A stretch of 55,542 nucleotides of DNA, taken from positions 116,581 to 172,122 of the forward strand of contig NW_023365749.1 in NCBI RefSeq assembly GCF_000003815.2, read 5' to 3'. This DNA is from Branchiostoma floridae (Eukaryota > Chordata > Leptocardii > Amphioxiformes > Branchiostomatidae). How positions within the stretch are numbered: the stretch's first letter is position 1; every line of letters starts with the position of its first letter. Below the pieces are notes generated by a model, which worked only from the letters and a program-made list of their open reading frames with translations, did no database searches and had not been told where the DNA came from. Positions 1 through 10,812 of the stretch are shown here, piece by piece. The translations under genes and the position numbers were made by a program.

Positions 1-769
1 TCATCTATTCATCGATCCTCGGCGTAAGGAAGAATGCCAGCAACCTCGCCACAAGGGCGGAACTAGGCAGATACCCAGTGTGGATTGAAGTGTACAATAG
101 AATGTACTCATGTTACAAAGGATTAGTAAGAGAAATACCGAAAGATAGCTTGCGCCTTCATCGTACAAAAAGACCTACACCGATGTAAGATACCTTGTTG
201 GTTTTCTAATATTAGTAGAATCATTGAGGAGTCGGGTTTTGCCTACCTTCTGCTTCAAGAAGAACGAAACACTTTATCTGCTCAATCTGAACTTAAGGAA
301 AGACTAAAAGACAACTTTCTTCAATATTTTTTCTGAAAATTGAACTCGCGGTAGAAAAGAGAATCAAGGAAACAAGCTAAGAACTTACAGAAGAATTAAA
401 CATACATATGAGCGAGAAAAATATCTCGATATACAAAATTTCTATCACCGCCGAGCCATGACTAAACTAAGAATTGGCGACCATTCACTACAAATTGAAG
501 TTGGTAGACGCAACCAGACTCCTCCAAACGACAGAATATTTACATTTTGCAACGATAAATGTGTAGAGAATGAAGTACATTTTCTTTTAGAATGCCACAC
601 CGACATGCGCAAATCTCTCATTAATACACTTCAACTAGATAATGAATATGTGTGTTTAAGCAAGGACGGAATGTTCAACTACATTATGTCGACTAAGAAA
701 TACAACGCACTTGAAAAGATCTGTAAATTTGTATACACAAGTTTCAAAAAGAGAGATGAGACTCTGTAG
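1..769 (+). pseudogene. Non-LTR retrotransposon (LINE) fragment, region after the reverse transcriptase
   Basis: Two open pieces in different frames match the conserved tail of CR1/L2-type LINE polyproteins. The first (about 35-185) contains LGVRKNASN and AELGRYPVWIEV, the usual element between reverse transcriptase and the cysteine-rich tail. The second (458-769, ends in TAG) contains TKLRIGDHSLQIE and a CN-x3-C...HFLLEC zinc-knuckle-like motif. A stop after PTPM and further stops near 240-450 break the frame, so this is a dead copy. Family assignment is by motif only. Confidence 0.75.
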
Positions 770-779
770 TTTTTAGACG

Positions 780-1213
780 ATATAAGATGCAATCTGTTTC
801 ACGTATACCTAAGTTGTCCAGCTCAATGCATTTAGCCCATGTTGGGCAGGAATATGCAATAAAGATCATTGTCATTGTCATTGTGTCAATAGTGTCACCA
901 AGCCATGATTCAGAGATTGCGATAACGTCCAATTTGTGTTGGATTACAAGAGATGACAGTTCGTCCAACTTTGAGCCGGCAACTAAACTGTTTACATTGG
1001 CATGTAGAATGAGGTATACATGGTTGCCGGCCCAGGATTTGGATGAATGTCACCCGCAATGAAACTAAGTACAAGTGATACAGAAAGTAGGACAAACAAT
1101 AAGAAGATATCAATATGTATACAGATCTTACATCTTTTTAATACAGCAAAATGAAGATTAGCTTCGAACATACCTATCACTACCACCTTATACTGCTCAG
1201 TAGTTATAGGCAT
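780..1213 (-). pseudogene. LINE 5' region: 2A-like motif followed by AP-endonuclease start
   Basis: Read on the minus strand, a hydrophobic stretch (LLFVLLSVSLVLSFIA) is followed by GDIHPNPGP at 1054-1028, which resembles the 2A-type motif near the N-terminus of CR1/L2-like LINE proteins. After a frameshift the sequence continues LHANVNSLVAGSKLDELSSL and LDVIAISESWLGDTID, the typical start of the APE endonuclease domain. It decays into repeated ATM codons near 850. Degenerate, not expressed as one protein. Confidence 0.75.
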
Positions 1214-1488
1214 GTCATAAAGGACATCCCTAACAAGCAGACTTTGAGTAATAAATCCTCTGTTACTAAGCTAGACGATCCCGTATAGATATATTTAAAC
1301 AAAAGACAAGGAACAAAGTAAATACTATACACACGCTTCAAAAGTAACATCACATAAATTACAGTCACTATGAGTTAGTTCAGGTAACTCTCAGGCTGAT
1401 TGCCCTTACCAGGCCATCATAAGTTAGGTAAAGCAAGTACTTAGCGGAGAAGAAGGTGTCTAGTTGAAGTAATCCTCAGGTGTTTTGA

Positions 1489-1845
1489 AGTGTACGATTC
1501 TCGGGAATCTTTCCGTGGACCGAGTACACGGTGTGTATAAGTGTACGATTCTCGGGAAACTTTCCGTGGACAGAGTACACCGTGTGTGTAAGTGTACGAT
1601 TCTCGGGAAACTTTCCGTGGACCGAGTACACGGTGTGTATAAGTGTATGATTCTCGGGAAACTTTCCGTGGACAGGGTACACCGTGTGTGTAAGTGTACG
1701 ATTCTCGGGAAACTTTCCGTGGACCGAGTACACGGTGTGTATAAGTGTATGATTCTCGGGAATCTTTCCGTGGACCGAGTGCACGGTGTGTATAAGTGTA
1801 CGATTCTCGGGAATGTTTCAGTGGACCGAGTACACAGTGTATGTT
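1489..1845. repeat. 51-bp minisatellite, 7 copies
   Basis: Seven units start at 1489, 1540, 1591, 1642, 1693, 1744 and 1795. Each begins AGTGTACGATTCTCGGGAA. Two variants alternate at first (CCGAGTACACGGTGTGTATA and CAGAGTACACCGTGTGTGTA), giving a 102-bp higher-order dimer; the last unit is diverged. Because 51 is divisible by 3 and the unit lacks stops, several frames on both strands stay open. These are artefacts, not genes. Confidence 0.95.
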
Positions 1846-2318
1846 TAATATAGTGTATGCTTCTCTGGAATCCCATGGTGGAACAACTAAACACATTGAG
1901 TTCATTAGAGTCGGATTTTTATCACAGCAAACTAATACTGATTTCAACAAAAACTCGATGGCCTACTGCCTAGTATGTTCATACTAGCCACATGAATCCC
2001 GCTTCGGTGATTTCGGCTCGAAATCCGATTTGGCGAGCTTAGTATGAATGTGGTCTAGGTCTCTTCGTGACCTTTAAAGGCTGCCTTATTTAGCAGAGAG
2101 AAACCATACATGCAACAGCCAAAATAAGGAACTTTTGTTTTTCAAAGTTTGTTTTTCGACTGGGACACCCACAAACATTTTCCTCGTTTTTAACTGATGT
2201 TGTTTGTAAGTGCGTGGCGCGGGGGGTCAGACCAACAGCTCACTCAGTACTAGTTAACATAACACACGCATGAAAATGCTATGAATACTCTTTATTATGT
2301 AACGGCGATTCTACTTAC

Positions 2319-2417
2319 ATTTTTGTTCCGTGCGTTAGGATCTGCCCCGGCTGTGAGTAAAACTTGTGCAGTTTCTGTGCGGCCTCCCTCGGCAGCCAGG
2401 TGGAGTGGTGTAAACCC
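2319..2417 (-). CDS. Single ankyrin-repeat exon, minus-strand paralogue
   Basis: A 99-bp phase 0-0 exon between acceptor TTTGTTACAG and donor GTAAGTAGAA. It encodes GFTPLHLAAEGGR then TETAQVLLTAGADPNARNKN. It is nearly identical to the exon family at 29807-48888. Confidence 0.85.
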
Positions 2418-5265
2418 CTGTAACAAACGTCATCTCAGCACTGTAGGTACGTCTATGAATGTTAGACGTTCAGGTAAACCATATTCAAATACAATTCAAT
2501 CTCTACAACTGGATAAAAAAACGGATGTTTACTTCCGGACGTTTCGAGAGACATCCATCTCTCTTTTTCAGCGTCACTAGACTGAACTAGCAGAACAATT
2601 CAAACCAACTGGTTTAACCACTAACTCGTTAGGATCATATGCAAAAAATCACTTAAATATAAATCATGTTAGCATAGTATCCTATGGTCAGACAACACCA
2701 TAGGAAAAAACTTTACTTGGTTTGAATTGTTCTGCTAGTTCAGTCTAGTGACGCTGAAGAAGAGAGATGGATGTCTCTCGAAACGCCCGGAAGTAAATAT
2801 CCGTATTTTTATCTAGTTGTAGAGATTGAATTGTATGTGAATACTGTAGGTACTGACATGTTGTGACATCAACATTAAAAATGGGGGTCTTATATGACAT
2901 TTCTCTGTACGTAACTACAACTAATGATACGTGTTTCCTGTAACGTATATACATTGACATGTCTAACGTTCTGTACGGGAGCTCCGCCCCATGTGCTAGG
3001 TCCTGAAACATTTCTTTGTGACTTGTGTGACTGCACTATGTACTGGAGAGATTCAAGTAGCTATATATAGAGTTTCCAATTACACAAATAATAATCACAA
3101 TCATATTTCAAAAATATTGGACGATAGGTATTTGTACAATACATTATCAAAACGCTGGATAGATCATGAAACGACTTCTTTATTTTAAAATGTAACATCC
3201 ATCATCATAATACCGCCACTAATCACAATACCGCCAAATTTTTCAGCGACGAATTTAAGGAAATCTACTGGTGCATCTACAGTTATTTCCTAGGTTTGGA
3301 CATCCAAGTTTTCAACAATTTTTAAAAAAAGGCTTCAATAACGATGCATTCGAAGACAACAAGGCCAAAAGTTCCTTTTTGGGGGGCAGGCGAGCTCGTC
3401 GTGGGACGAATACACTGTCACGTTCATTGCCAGATTTGTAGATAGTAATCACACGTGTTCACGGCACAAGACGAGCATGATTCAGCAGCAATCTTAAATT
3501 TCTGTTAGTGACCTACAATTCGTGTAAACAAGGAGGTTAAAATACAATGTACATTGTATTTTAACCTCCTTGGTGTAAAAGTGTGACGAACCGTTGCATA
3601 ATAGCCCGGATCTACGGCTGAATGGGCAAACTTGAACGTACGCCACCATTTTCCCGCCCTTTTTTTTATTTCTACGGTAGCAGTAAAGTTTTACGTCTGA
3701 GCGGTTGTGACGGACCAAAATTACATGAAAATTCTTGTCAGTTTACGTCCATTTTTGCATGTCTTTTTGTATGCTCATACAGGTTTTTGTTTCGTGCAAT
3801 TACTAACAGGAAAGGAAGGAACAACAGAGGATGTATAAAGGTACATAGCGACAGTTAATTGTGCAGTGTTTCGTCCTGGCGGTATTATGGAACCCACTCC
3901 CAACCACGCGCCCATTCTCCGTGCAATTCCGCGGTGTGTTCCAATTGCGATATTAACGGGCCCGTTATGTTTTTAGCAGGACAAGAGAGAGACCAAAAAG
4001 TTACACACAGGAAGTGGCAAGGGTAAGCTGTTAAGTTAATGCAACATGTAACTGGGGAAAAAAGATACGTTAAACATTTGCCAAATTAGTATCGCTTGAG
4101 AAATTGCAGTAAACTTGGCGGTATATATTGTGCCAATGGACGTTATATGGCTGGCGTAAAAACTAAAATTACCAGTCAGTGTTGAATGGTAGAGAGTGTC
4201 ATGTGATACCGTTCCTAACTAGGGACATGACTTCAGCACGTCACGATTAATTTAAGTTCACATTATTATGCACATGGACGAAGTCAGTGGACAGCATAAA
4301 ATCCATTTCATAGACTAACCTGAGAGTCACCAACATTAGGACTGACTCCCTCTGCTAACAGTCGTTCAACTGTTGTCCTGTCACCTCGATGTGCGGCATT
4401 TCGTAGCTCCTGTGGCAGAGCAGTTCGGGAGAAAATGAAAAGTTTTGACAAGTTTTATTACAGATGCACGAAATAGCAGCAGTGGCTGAATTGCGCCGAC
4501 ATTTACATATATGTATATATATACATTAAAACCAGCCACGATAAAATCCGTTCCTTACTTTACAAACTTAAAAGCAAATACATTTGCAAGCATTTCAGAA
4601 TTGTTCAATAATACCTACCTACCTACTTAGTCCCTTGACCTCCAGGTCGTTGGGGGGGACAAGGTAGACCATAATATTGAAGGGTATTCGTCGTTCCGAG
4701 AGAATTATAAAAATAACGAAACATAGGGTTGCCGTACAACAATATAGTTACATACAATCAAGCGTTGTATCAATGCAATGAAATACTAGTATACATGAGG
4801 ACTAGTGCTCAGTTCGGTGGGGGTAGTCACTTGTTCAGTGACAAAATGCAGCGGACAAAAAAATTATGATACTATATCCATATCAATTAGAAAAAAATCT
4901 TTATCTTAGTGTTATTTAAAACTACTGAAATTCCAGATTTATCAATTTGTATTTCTTTCAGGATATGCCGCCTTTTGGGAGTGAAAGATGAAACACATCC
5001 GTGAACAGTTTAGAACTTTGTAATAGGTGATTGTAATAGGTACAATTTATGGCAATCCCCAAGTACCCAAGGTAATATTCTTGATATACTCATGATATAA
5101 TGTGTGAACACTAGGCATAAAAAGCGATATCTTTTAGATTTTTCTACATGAAAGTTCTCTGGTTTTTGGAAATCAGAATGACAAACAGTAACAGTAACCC
5201 ACCTTCTCCTGCCTCCTTCTCTCCCCCATCTCCGCCAGAGTCTTCAACATATCCTCGAGCTCCAT
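2319..5265 (-). CDS. Ankyrin-repeat gene, 5' part (paralogue of the gene at 28516-54522)
   Basis: Three exons join in frame on the minus strand: 5265-5203 (start codon, 21 codons, MELEDMLKTLAEMGERRRQEK broken here as MELEDMLKTL and AEMGERRRQEK), 4409-4320 (30 codons, contains RTTVERLLAE) and 2417-2319 (33 codons, one ankyrin repeat, contains TPLHLAAEGG and LLTAGADPNAR). All junctions are GT-AG and phase 0. Exon order, lengths (90 and 99 bp) and sequence match the first ankyrin exons of the plus-strand gene, including conserved intron flanks. No further exon was found between 1 and 2318, so the rest lies outside the window or has been lost. A foldback element (2451-2842) is inserted in the last visible intron. 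Function is unknown; a Death/Roc-COR tail is a guess from the paralogue. Confidence 0.75.
2451..2842. mobile_element. Foldback insert with about 120-bp inverted arms and 11-bp target duplication
   Basis: Arms at about 2484-2608 and 2718-2838 are inverted copies (over 90% by eye) around a loop of about 110 bp. The insert is bounded by ACTGTAGGTAC at 2440-2450 and 2843-2853, which is part of the conserved ankyrin-unit intron, so the uninterrupted paralogous introns show the empty site. The right arm carries CTGAAGA, a GAGAGA/TCTCTC stem and GAAAC, reminiscent of the hammerhead ribozyme core found in Penelope-like elements; the left arm has CTGAAAA instead. No coding capacity. Confidence 0.8.
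3529..3572. repeat. Perfect 44-bp palindrome
   Basis: The half-site CAAGGAGGTTAAAATACAAT GT (22 bp) is followed directly by its exact reverse complement with no spacer. Flanking bases do not pair. It may be the closed tip of a decayed foldback element or a cruciform-forming site. No gene overlaps it. Confidence 0.9.
4320..4409 (-). CDS. Ankyrin cap exon, minus-strand paralogue
   Basis: Thirty codons between acceptor GCCACAG and donor GTTAGT. It encodes ELRNAAHRGDRTTVERLLAE and a short tail ending GDSQ. It aligns codon for codon with exon 29208-29297 on the plus strand. Confidence 0.8.
5203..5265 (-). CDS. First coding exon of the minus-strand ankyrin gene
   Basis: ATG at 5265-5263, 21 codons rich in Glu/Arg, ends GAGAAG before donor GTGGGT. 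It joins in phase 0 to the exon at 4409. The start is chosen because this is the ATG that gives an open frame into the recognised ankyrin exon, parallel to the 12-codon first exon of the plus-strand paralogue. Confidence 0.6.
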
Positions 5266-5622
5266 GTGGTGTTCATTTGCTCTTGTCAACTTAGCTGTAC
5301 ACTGAGTTGTCCATGGCTAGAAATGTCTGAATTTATGTATCAACCTTAAATTGTATTGATGAAATTGGCACATTTCCATAGCTATGATTGTCTATACCTG
5401 ACTTGTTATCAGTATGCTTACTTATGATTCTCAAGTAGAGGTGGGGAAGTTTTGTAACGTTACCAGATATAGGTCGGTAAGGTCTCTTATTTCAGAGTGT
5501 ACATGTAGGAAAATGTGTAAACTTCGCTGTGTTTCTTCAATGTGTTGGGCGAGACATTTGAAGAAACTAATTATAACCGTCAATGGAACGTAACCTGGCT
5601 GACCCAGGGGTCAAATGCAAGT

Positions 5623-5655
<33 letters not shown>

Positions 5656-6659
5656 AAGATTAAAAATGTACGACTTAGTGTTGCATGTAACATACTCGTC
5701 TAAAATTAACTCGTTCAATAAGTGCAATTATGGGGTCATATAACAGCCGTTGAAAAATAGTGCCTGGTAATATTTACTGTGCAAACATTCTGTAAGATTT
5801 TAACAATGCTTAACGTTACCTCAGGAAGCAGGCAGAAGACAAACGGTGTCACCTTCCAGCCAATGGCAATGCCTACTTTTCACTGGCACGTGGTTTTAAC
5901 ATTGCATGGATATCAATGTCTGATATTGCAAGAAGCACGCTCGTTTTTTCAGGGGCTTTAGCGACGTAATTAAGGAATGTACTGTATTGATCCGTACCTA
6001 AGTGATAATGATCAGCGTTAGTTCAAACATCTCGTGATGCAGGTTGTATATACAGAACCGTTGATACAAAAATTTTACAGTAGTTAACCGCTTTTCAAAG
6101 TCTGACCGTCAAAACAAACTGCATTGGTAGATCACATGATATTCATAATTCAGGATTACTTGCAGTTAAGATCAGATCGCCCCTCTTTAAATTTGACAGA
6201 AAAGTTGGTAGAAAACTACCAGCTCACCTGAGTGAAGCAGGCCTCCGGAGCTCTACGCAACGTATTTGCAACTGGCCATGGGTCCAACGTTCACGAGAGG
6301 TGAAAGGTCACACCTGGTTAGGTGTTGCCCAAAAGGGGGACTGCACGGTGTCGGTTTATTTCTTCTAATTCTTTTTTTTATTTCCCTCTGAAAATAGCTA
6401 GAGTGTCATTGAGGGGGGTGTGTGAACGTTTATGGCATGACAAGCAAACTGTCTCTAAAGGCCTCAGCTGACGGGGCCTGGGTGAAATGGCCTGGCTGTT
6501 GCATTGGTTCTACTCTTTTATGTTAAAAATAGATAACCTAAACAGCCATTAGTTGCCGGAATTAACTGATATTTTAGTCATGACGCTATGTCGAAGACAG
6601 CCTGGCATTCATCGAGTGACCTGGCCGATCATCCGTCGCAGCCTCTAATGGAAAGGGTC
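5266..6659. other. No gene recognised
   Basis: AT-rich DNA with a 31-T homopolymer at 5624-5654. Open frames are short and show no family motif. It would contain the promoter of the minus-strand ankyrin gene just above 5265, but I see no TATA box I would defend. Confidence 0.5.
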
Positions 6660-7435
6660 ATATGAGAGAACTGGTTTATTTATTTAAACACACAATGTCG
6701 TGTACAAGATTATAGTCCGAGGACTAAATTGCCTCGTACATTCTACAGGAGAGGCTGGCGCTTAGGACTAAAACAATGGAATGTCCTGCCTAAGTGCATT
6801 AACATACTTATCACAATTTCCCCTAAACTTTACAATTTAAAATTGTGAGTCTACACACCATCAAGTAAATATATATCTATGTCAATTATAAAATCGATCT
6901 CATTCTGAATGATTAAAATGTAACACTTCAAAGACTAATGTGAGTTTAACAGATCGATACAATAAGGCAGCGTGGTATTCCTGAAACGCGATGTTCGGCA
7001 CTTAAACTGGCTGAAGTTGTCAGCACTTCTGAGGTCCCTGCCATGTACCTCAGAGCGGCGTGGTGGTAGCCAGCAGTTGAAAACCTCAGAATGAACAATA
7101 GATCTGGCAAACTTGAGGCAGAGAGCTTTACGCCTTACATGCAAAGGTTCTAATTTACAAATCAGTAGCGCTGAACTGTAGGAACTGAAAGAACGACCAA
7201 GAATGATCTTACAGGCCCTGGCTTGGACACGCTCAATCATACATGACAGTTCTACTGTAAGCCCAGGGTGCCAGACCTGGCAGGCGTATTCCAGGGTGGG
7301 GCGGACAAACCCTATGTACACAAGTACTAAGTCGCTAGTGCTCAGACCGTGTTTCTTCAAACACCTAATCATGTATAGACGGCGGTTAGCTTTGCCCACA
7401 ATCATATCCGGCGTGATATATTTTTTAACACACAA
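6660..7435 (-). pseudogene. LINE 3' end (reverse-transcriptase C-terminal region plus 3' UTR)
   Basis: The frame 7435-6935 encodes 166 residues with KANRRLYMIRCLKKHGLS, FVRPTLEYACQVWHPGL, IERVQARACKIILG and RRKALCLKFARSI. This order is characteristic of the region after the catalytic RT motifs in CR1/L2/jockey-type LINEs. The catalytic FADD box is absent, so the copy is 5'-truncated near 7435, where a minisatellite begins. 6660-6934 is probably its 3' UTR. Confidence 0.85.
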
Positions 7436-7512
7436 TGAAACACAGAAAACGTGAAAAGAACCGCTCTTTATCTATGGAATTCGTTGAGCGATCTGAAAAT
7501 GCTCAGCGGTCG

Positions 7513-7757
7513 CGCAATGATCACAGAGGTTGCTCAGTCGTCGCTCAATGGTCGTCCATTGGTTGCTCAATGGTCGCCCAATTGGTTGCTCAATGGTCGC
7601 CCAATGGTTGCTCAATGGGCGTCCAGTGGTTGCTCAATGGTCGCCCAGTGGTCGCTCAGTGGCTGCTCAGTGGTTGCTCAGCGGTTGCTCGAAGATCACT
7701 CAGTGGTTGCTCAGTAGTCACTCAGTGGTCACTCAGTGGTAGCTCAGAGGTTTCTTA
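7513..7757. repeat. 11-bp minisatellite (TGGTTGCTCAA type)
   Basis: About twenty degenerate copies of TGGTYGCYCAR. As 11 is not a multiple of 3 and the unit lacks stop combinations, all three forward frames stay open for most of the array. This explains overlapping small ORFs rich in VVAQW and LLSGCS; they are not genes. Confidence 0.9.
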
Positions 7758-8410
7758 GCAGCCTCTCAGTGATCTCTGAGTGTTCGCAGCCTCTATTAGA
7801 ATTAGTGATATCCGGCGCGCAGGGTTTGTGTGCAGTCCCGCCTACCCTGCTCATCAGCGCGGGATCGACCTCAGGTCATGTTCGTGCTGCCGGAGACGCC
7901 AGACAAACATGCCCGTGTTGTCGGGCCTGCATTGTGGCTACCTGTAACGTTATCACACAACCGCACACCGGTCCATGTGTTAAGGTGGGTTCACATATGC
8001 GTAGAAGGACCGTATGATGTCGGCATGGAAGTCTTAGCCTCTGTAACCAGGCTCCACAGGTTACTGGAAAAATAATAGAAATTGGTCAAATATAGATAGA
8101 TGACACGTCAGGCGAGTTAGCTGACCATGGGTCGCAAGCCAACTAAGTCCAAGTCAACTAAGTCCTTTGGCATGTTATGCATCCATGTTTGTCCAATTTG
8201 TACTGTTTTCCAACGACTTGTGGAACCTGGTAGAGGCTACAGTCCATTAGGAGCTCATACAGATTTGAATATATATGCATGTGTGAACCCCCTTTACAAT
8301 GTAATCTTTAAGCCTTAGCTCATGTGGCAGTTGGGCTTATTTTGAGCATATTTGACGTTGTTTTGTTAGCCTTTTCTGTATGAGCGCGAGTTTTACAGAT
8401 ACCCAACCGC
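7758..8410. other. No gene recognised
   Basis: Short open frames only, none with a recognisable motif or convincing splice sites. Confidence 0.5.
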
Positions 8411-8559
8411 CAATTACCTATGTTCTAAGATTACCTTCCACAATCAAGCTCAAAAGGCATCCATTAAACGACAGTAATACATCCCCTCTGTGTAACTGTA
8501 AGCATGGTGAAGTGGTAACTCTGACTCGTCCTCTGCCATGCACATACAGTACTGCAGCT

Positions 8560-8870
8560 AGCTGTGTTGTGGGGGGTTCTAAGGCGTCCCGGTCCCCCAG
8601 GGGAAACGCCGCCTGCCCTGTACACACAGTACTGCAGCTGGGGCGGACCGAACTACAGGCCTGGTGTTTGCACTGTACACACAGTACTGCAGCTGGGCGG
8701 ACCGAACTACAGGCCTGGTGTTGTGGGGGTTTCTGAAGCGTCCCGGCCCTTTGGGGGAAACGCCGCCTGCCCTGTACACACAGTACTGCAGCAAGAGCGG
8801 ACCGAACTACAGGCCCGGTGTTGTGGGGGTTTCTGAAGCGTCCCGGCCCCGTGGCGGAAACGCCGCCTGC
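8560..8870. repeat. GC-rich tandem subrepeats, about 100 bp
   Basis: Repeated cassettes carry ACACAGTACTGCAGCTGGG, GGACCGAACTACAGGCC and TTTCTGAAGCGTCCCGGCCC. The same cassettes occur inverted at 24840-25150. They create spurious ORFs on both strands. Confidence 0.85.
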
Positions 8871-9117
8871 CCGACCTGAATACCAGCTCAGCGTGTCCAG
8901 ACCGTCTGCCATAGAACCGTCTGTCACCATGGCACCGCAAACATCGTACCCGAACCGTTCCTAACCCCACCGACACCGCCGGGGCTGCCGTCCTGTAACC
9001 CCTCGGCCCGAGCCACCCTGGGCGGGAAAAGTGGCCTGTGCGGCGGCTTTAGGCGGGGTTTTTGAACCGTCCCGGTGGTTTGGTATGCAGCACGTGTCCG
9101 CACACGCAGGACAGAGT

Positions 9118-9381
9118 CTACACGTAATGCTGACTCCAGCCTTCACTGGTGGAGCTCGCCTGAAGATTTGATTTGACTAAAATAAAAGATAGCAAGACTA
9201 GAATGAGGTAGATAGGATCAAGATTGCACTCATTTCCCACTATATCAGTTTTGGACTCTCTTTTGTGCGACTTTGGCGTTGTAAGACCACCTGTTATAAG
9301 ATACAGCACAACGTAAAACACAGACAAAGCGATCACCAGACACAATAGAAACGATATAAACCAATCTCTACTTGTTTTCAT
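9118..9381 (-). CDS. Hypothetical small membrane-anchor ORF
   Basis: An 87-codon frame starts MKTSRDW and has one strong hydrophobic segment (FISFLLCLVIALSVFYVVL) and a second weaker one (IYLILVLLSFILV). A type II membrane anchor exon of a Golgi enzyme could look like this. There is no downstream domain, no clear donor site, and it sits inside repeat DNA. It may be chance. Low confidence. Confidence 0.15.
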   Translation of the reverse strand: MKTSRDWFISFLLCLVIALSVFYVVLYLITGGLTTPKSHKRESKTDIVGNECNLDPIYLILVLLSFILVKSNLQASSTSEGWSQHYV

Positions 9382-10544
9382 GTAACATTGAATAAAAACT
9401 GCGAAGGGTAACGAGACACCAATCCCAGACTAGACTGACCGCTGGTGACCCTCAGGCCGTTTTTTTTTTGGGGGGGGGGGGGGGCAGCCGGCCAGCGGAT
9501 GTGTACGGTTGGCTGTGATTGGCCAACTGCCGTCCAACTTCTTATGCATTCTCTAAAGTCATGATCCACATTTTGGTGGACACATTGGTGTTTGATTTGG
9601 TGCGTTCAAGACCTATACTAGCATATGGTGACAGTGGCAGAAACAGGCCACATCTGTAGCCTCCATAGAGAGCCTGCTATGGAGGCTACCACATCTGTGC
9701 GTGTAGGTCTGTTTTCTGTGGTTGTAGCTTGTTTAAAATCAGGTTGCTGTGCGCCTCTGCTATACAGCTTGGCCTGTCATTGAGTATCAAACTTACACTA
9801 AATATTGAAAAAAAGTACCACTCGTCATCGGGAAGTACAGATTTAAGTTCATTGTGTGCGGGTTGAATTTAATAAAACAGACCACTGACAGTTCTGTGCG
9901 CGCCTGCCTCCCCACAAACCGCCCTGAAGCCCGACAATGCCGAGACAGCCGTGCCTGGTGCAGAGGACTGACCTCTGAGTGACCCGTGTGTGCGGAGGAT
10001 GGACACGACAATCTTGGGGTTTCTGACCCATCCCTGTTTGCGTCTCGTGTCTTCTTCCTGCCTTTTCTGCCCCGTCCTGACGCGTTCCCGCCAAATTTCT
10101 GTCTCTCCAGCATCGGACTAGTTCCGACTTATCTCGGATGTACTTTTCTTCCTTAAAATTCGAGATATGTGCGACAAACACGAAGTTTTTATGGAGGAAG
10201 AAGTTGAGTTGAGGGGTTTTCGGACTGTCCCTTCGGTTATTTATCGAACAGCTTCTATAGCGCCTCCTTGAAACCGGTTTGCGCCGGTTTGGACCTTGCC
10301 CATTCTACTCACCATGGTGGGAGGGGCTTTGTTTGTTTTACCTCAAGCACGCTCAGGTCAATAACCTGCTTCTAGGGTAACGTTGGCCTGTCCCTTCTTT
10401 TAGGGTTATATTTGTATATTTGTATATGCATATCTATATGTATCTAAATACGAGTATATGTAGATAAAGATAAATAAATACACAGATAGATATATAGATA
10501 TTGATATATAGCTAGACCTAACGACTAGTAACGTTAATGATAAG

Positions 10545-10660
10545 AGTGAATAGAGGGGTTTGATGACTTTCCCTTCGATTATCAACTTGTTCTAGATCTA
10601 GCGCCAACGGGAGCTCCTTGAAACCGGTTTTAGCCGGTCTGGACCTCAGTGTCCACCTCA
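10545..10660 (+). repeat. Partial third copy of the repeat terminus
   Basis: GAGGGGTTTGATGACTTTCC, then CTTCGATTATCAACTTG and GAAACCGGTTTTAGCCGGT, matches 10215-10300 in the same orientation and 22800-22740 inverted. It shows that the end of the 2-kb repeat was duplicated locally. Confidence 0.7.
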
Positions 10661-10812
10661 CCGGTCTCTCTTTCTGTCTGTCCGAGTGTCTGTCGATCTC
10701 TGTATTATCCTGTCTTTGTCTCTCCCTCTCTGTCTCTGTCTCTCTCCTCTTTTTGTCACTCTTTTATATATATATAGTGAGATATATAGATATATATATA
10801 TATAAATAGATA
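10661..10812. repeat. Pyrimidine-rich and (TA)n low-complexity tract
   Basis: CTCTGTCTCTGT-type repeats pass into TATATATA and GATAGATA runs. Another AT/GATA microsatellite lies at 10410-10510. Confidence 0.9.

Larger units (their letters stand above)
8415..10290 (+). repeat. Left copy of a roughly 2-kb dispersed repeat (inverted relative to 22735-25370)
   Basis: Blocks at 8415-8500, 8560-8870, 8870-9130, 9420-9520 and 9845-10290 match, in inverted and colinear order, blocks at 25300-25370, 24820-25160, 24560-24820, 23780-23860 and 22735-23200 (about 85-95% by eye). The interval 9140-9400 is unique to this copy. Likely two insertions of one element family, or arms of a larger inverted structure. 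No recognisable protein domain. Confidence 0.8.

Noticed and set aside
1-1213. A single twin-primed LINE insertion with inverted 5' segment
   Set aside because: The inverted endonuclease part lies on the 3' side of the sense fragment, opposite to the expected twin-priming layout. Two separate fragments are simpler.
1489-1845. CRISPR-like spaced repeats
   Set aside because: Repeats are head to tail without unique spacers, in a eukaryotic genome.
1441-1950. 169-codon minus-strand frame with 17-residue repeats
   Set aside because: Produced by the 51-bp minisatellite; three frames on the minus strand and one on the plus strand are all open.
8418-8930. 170-codon minus-strand frame
   Set aside because: Same GC-rich tandem cassette as 24840-25150; codons are repeated and frame is by chance.
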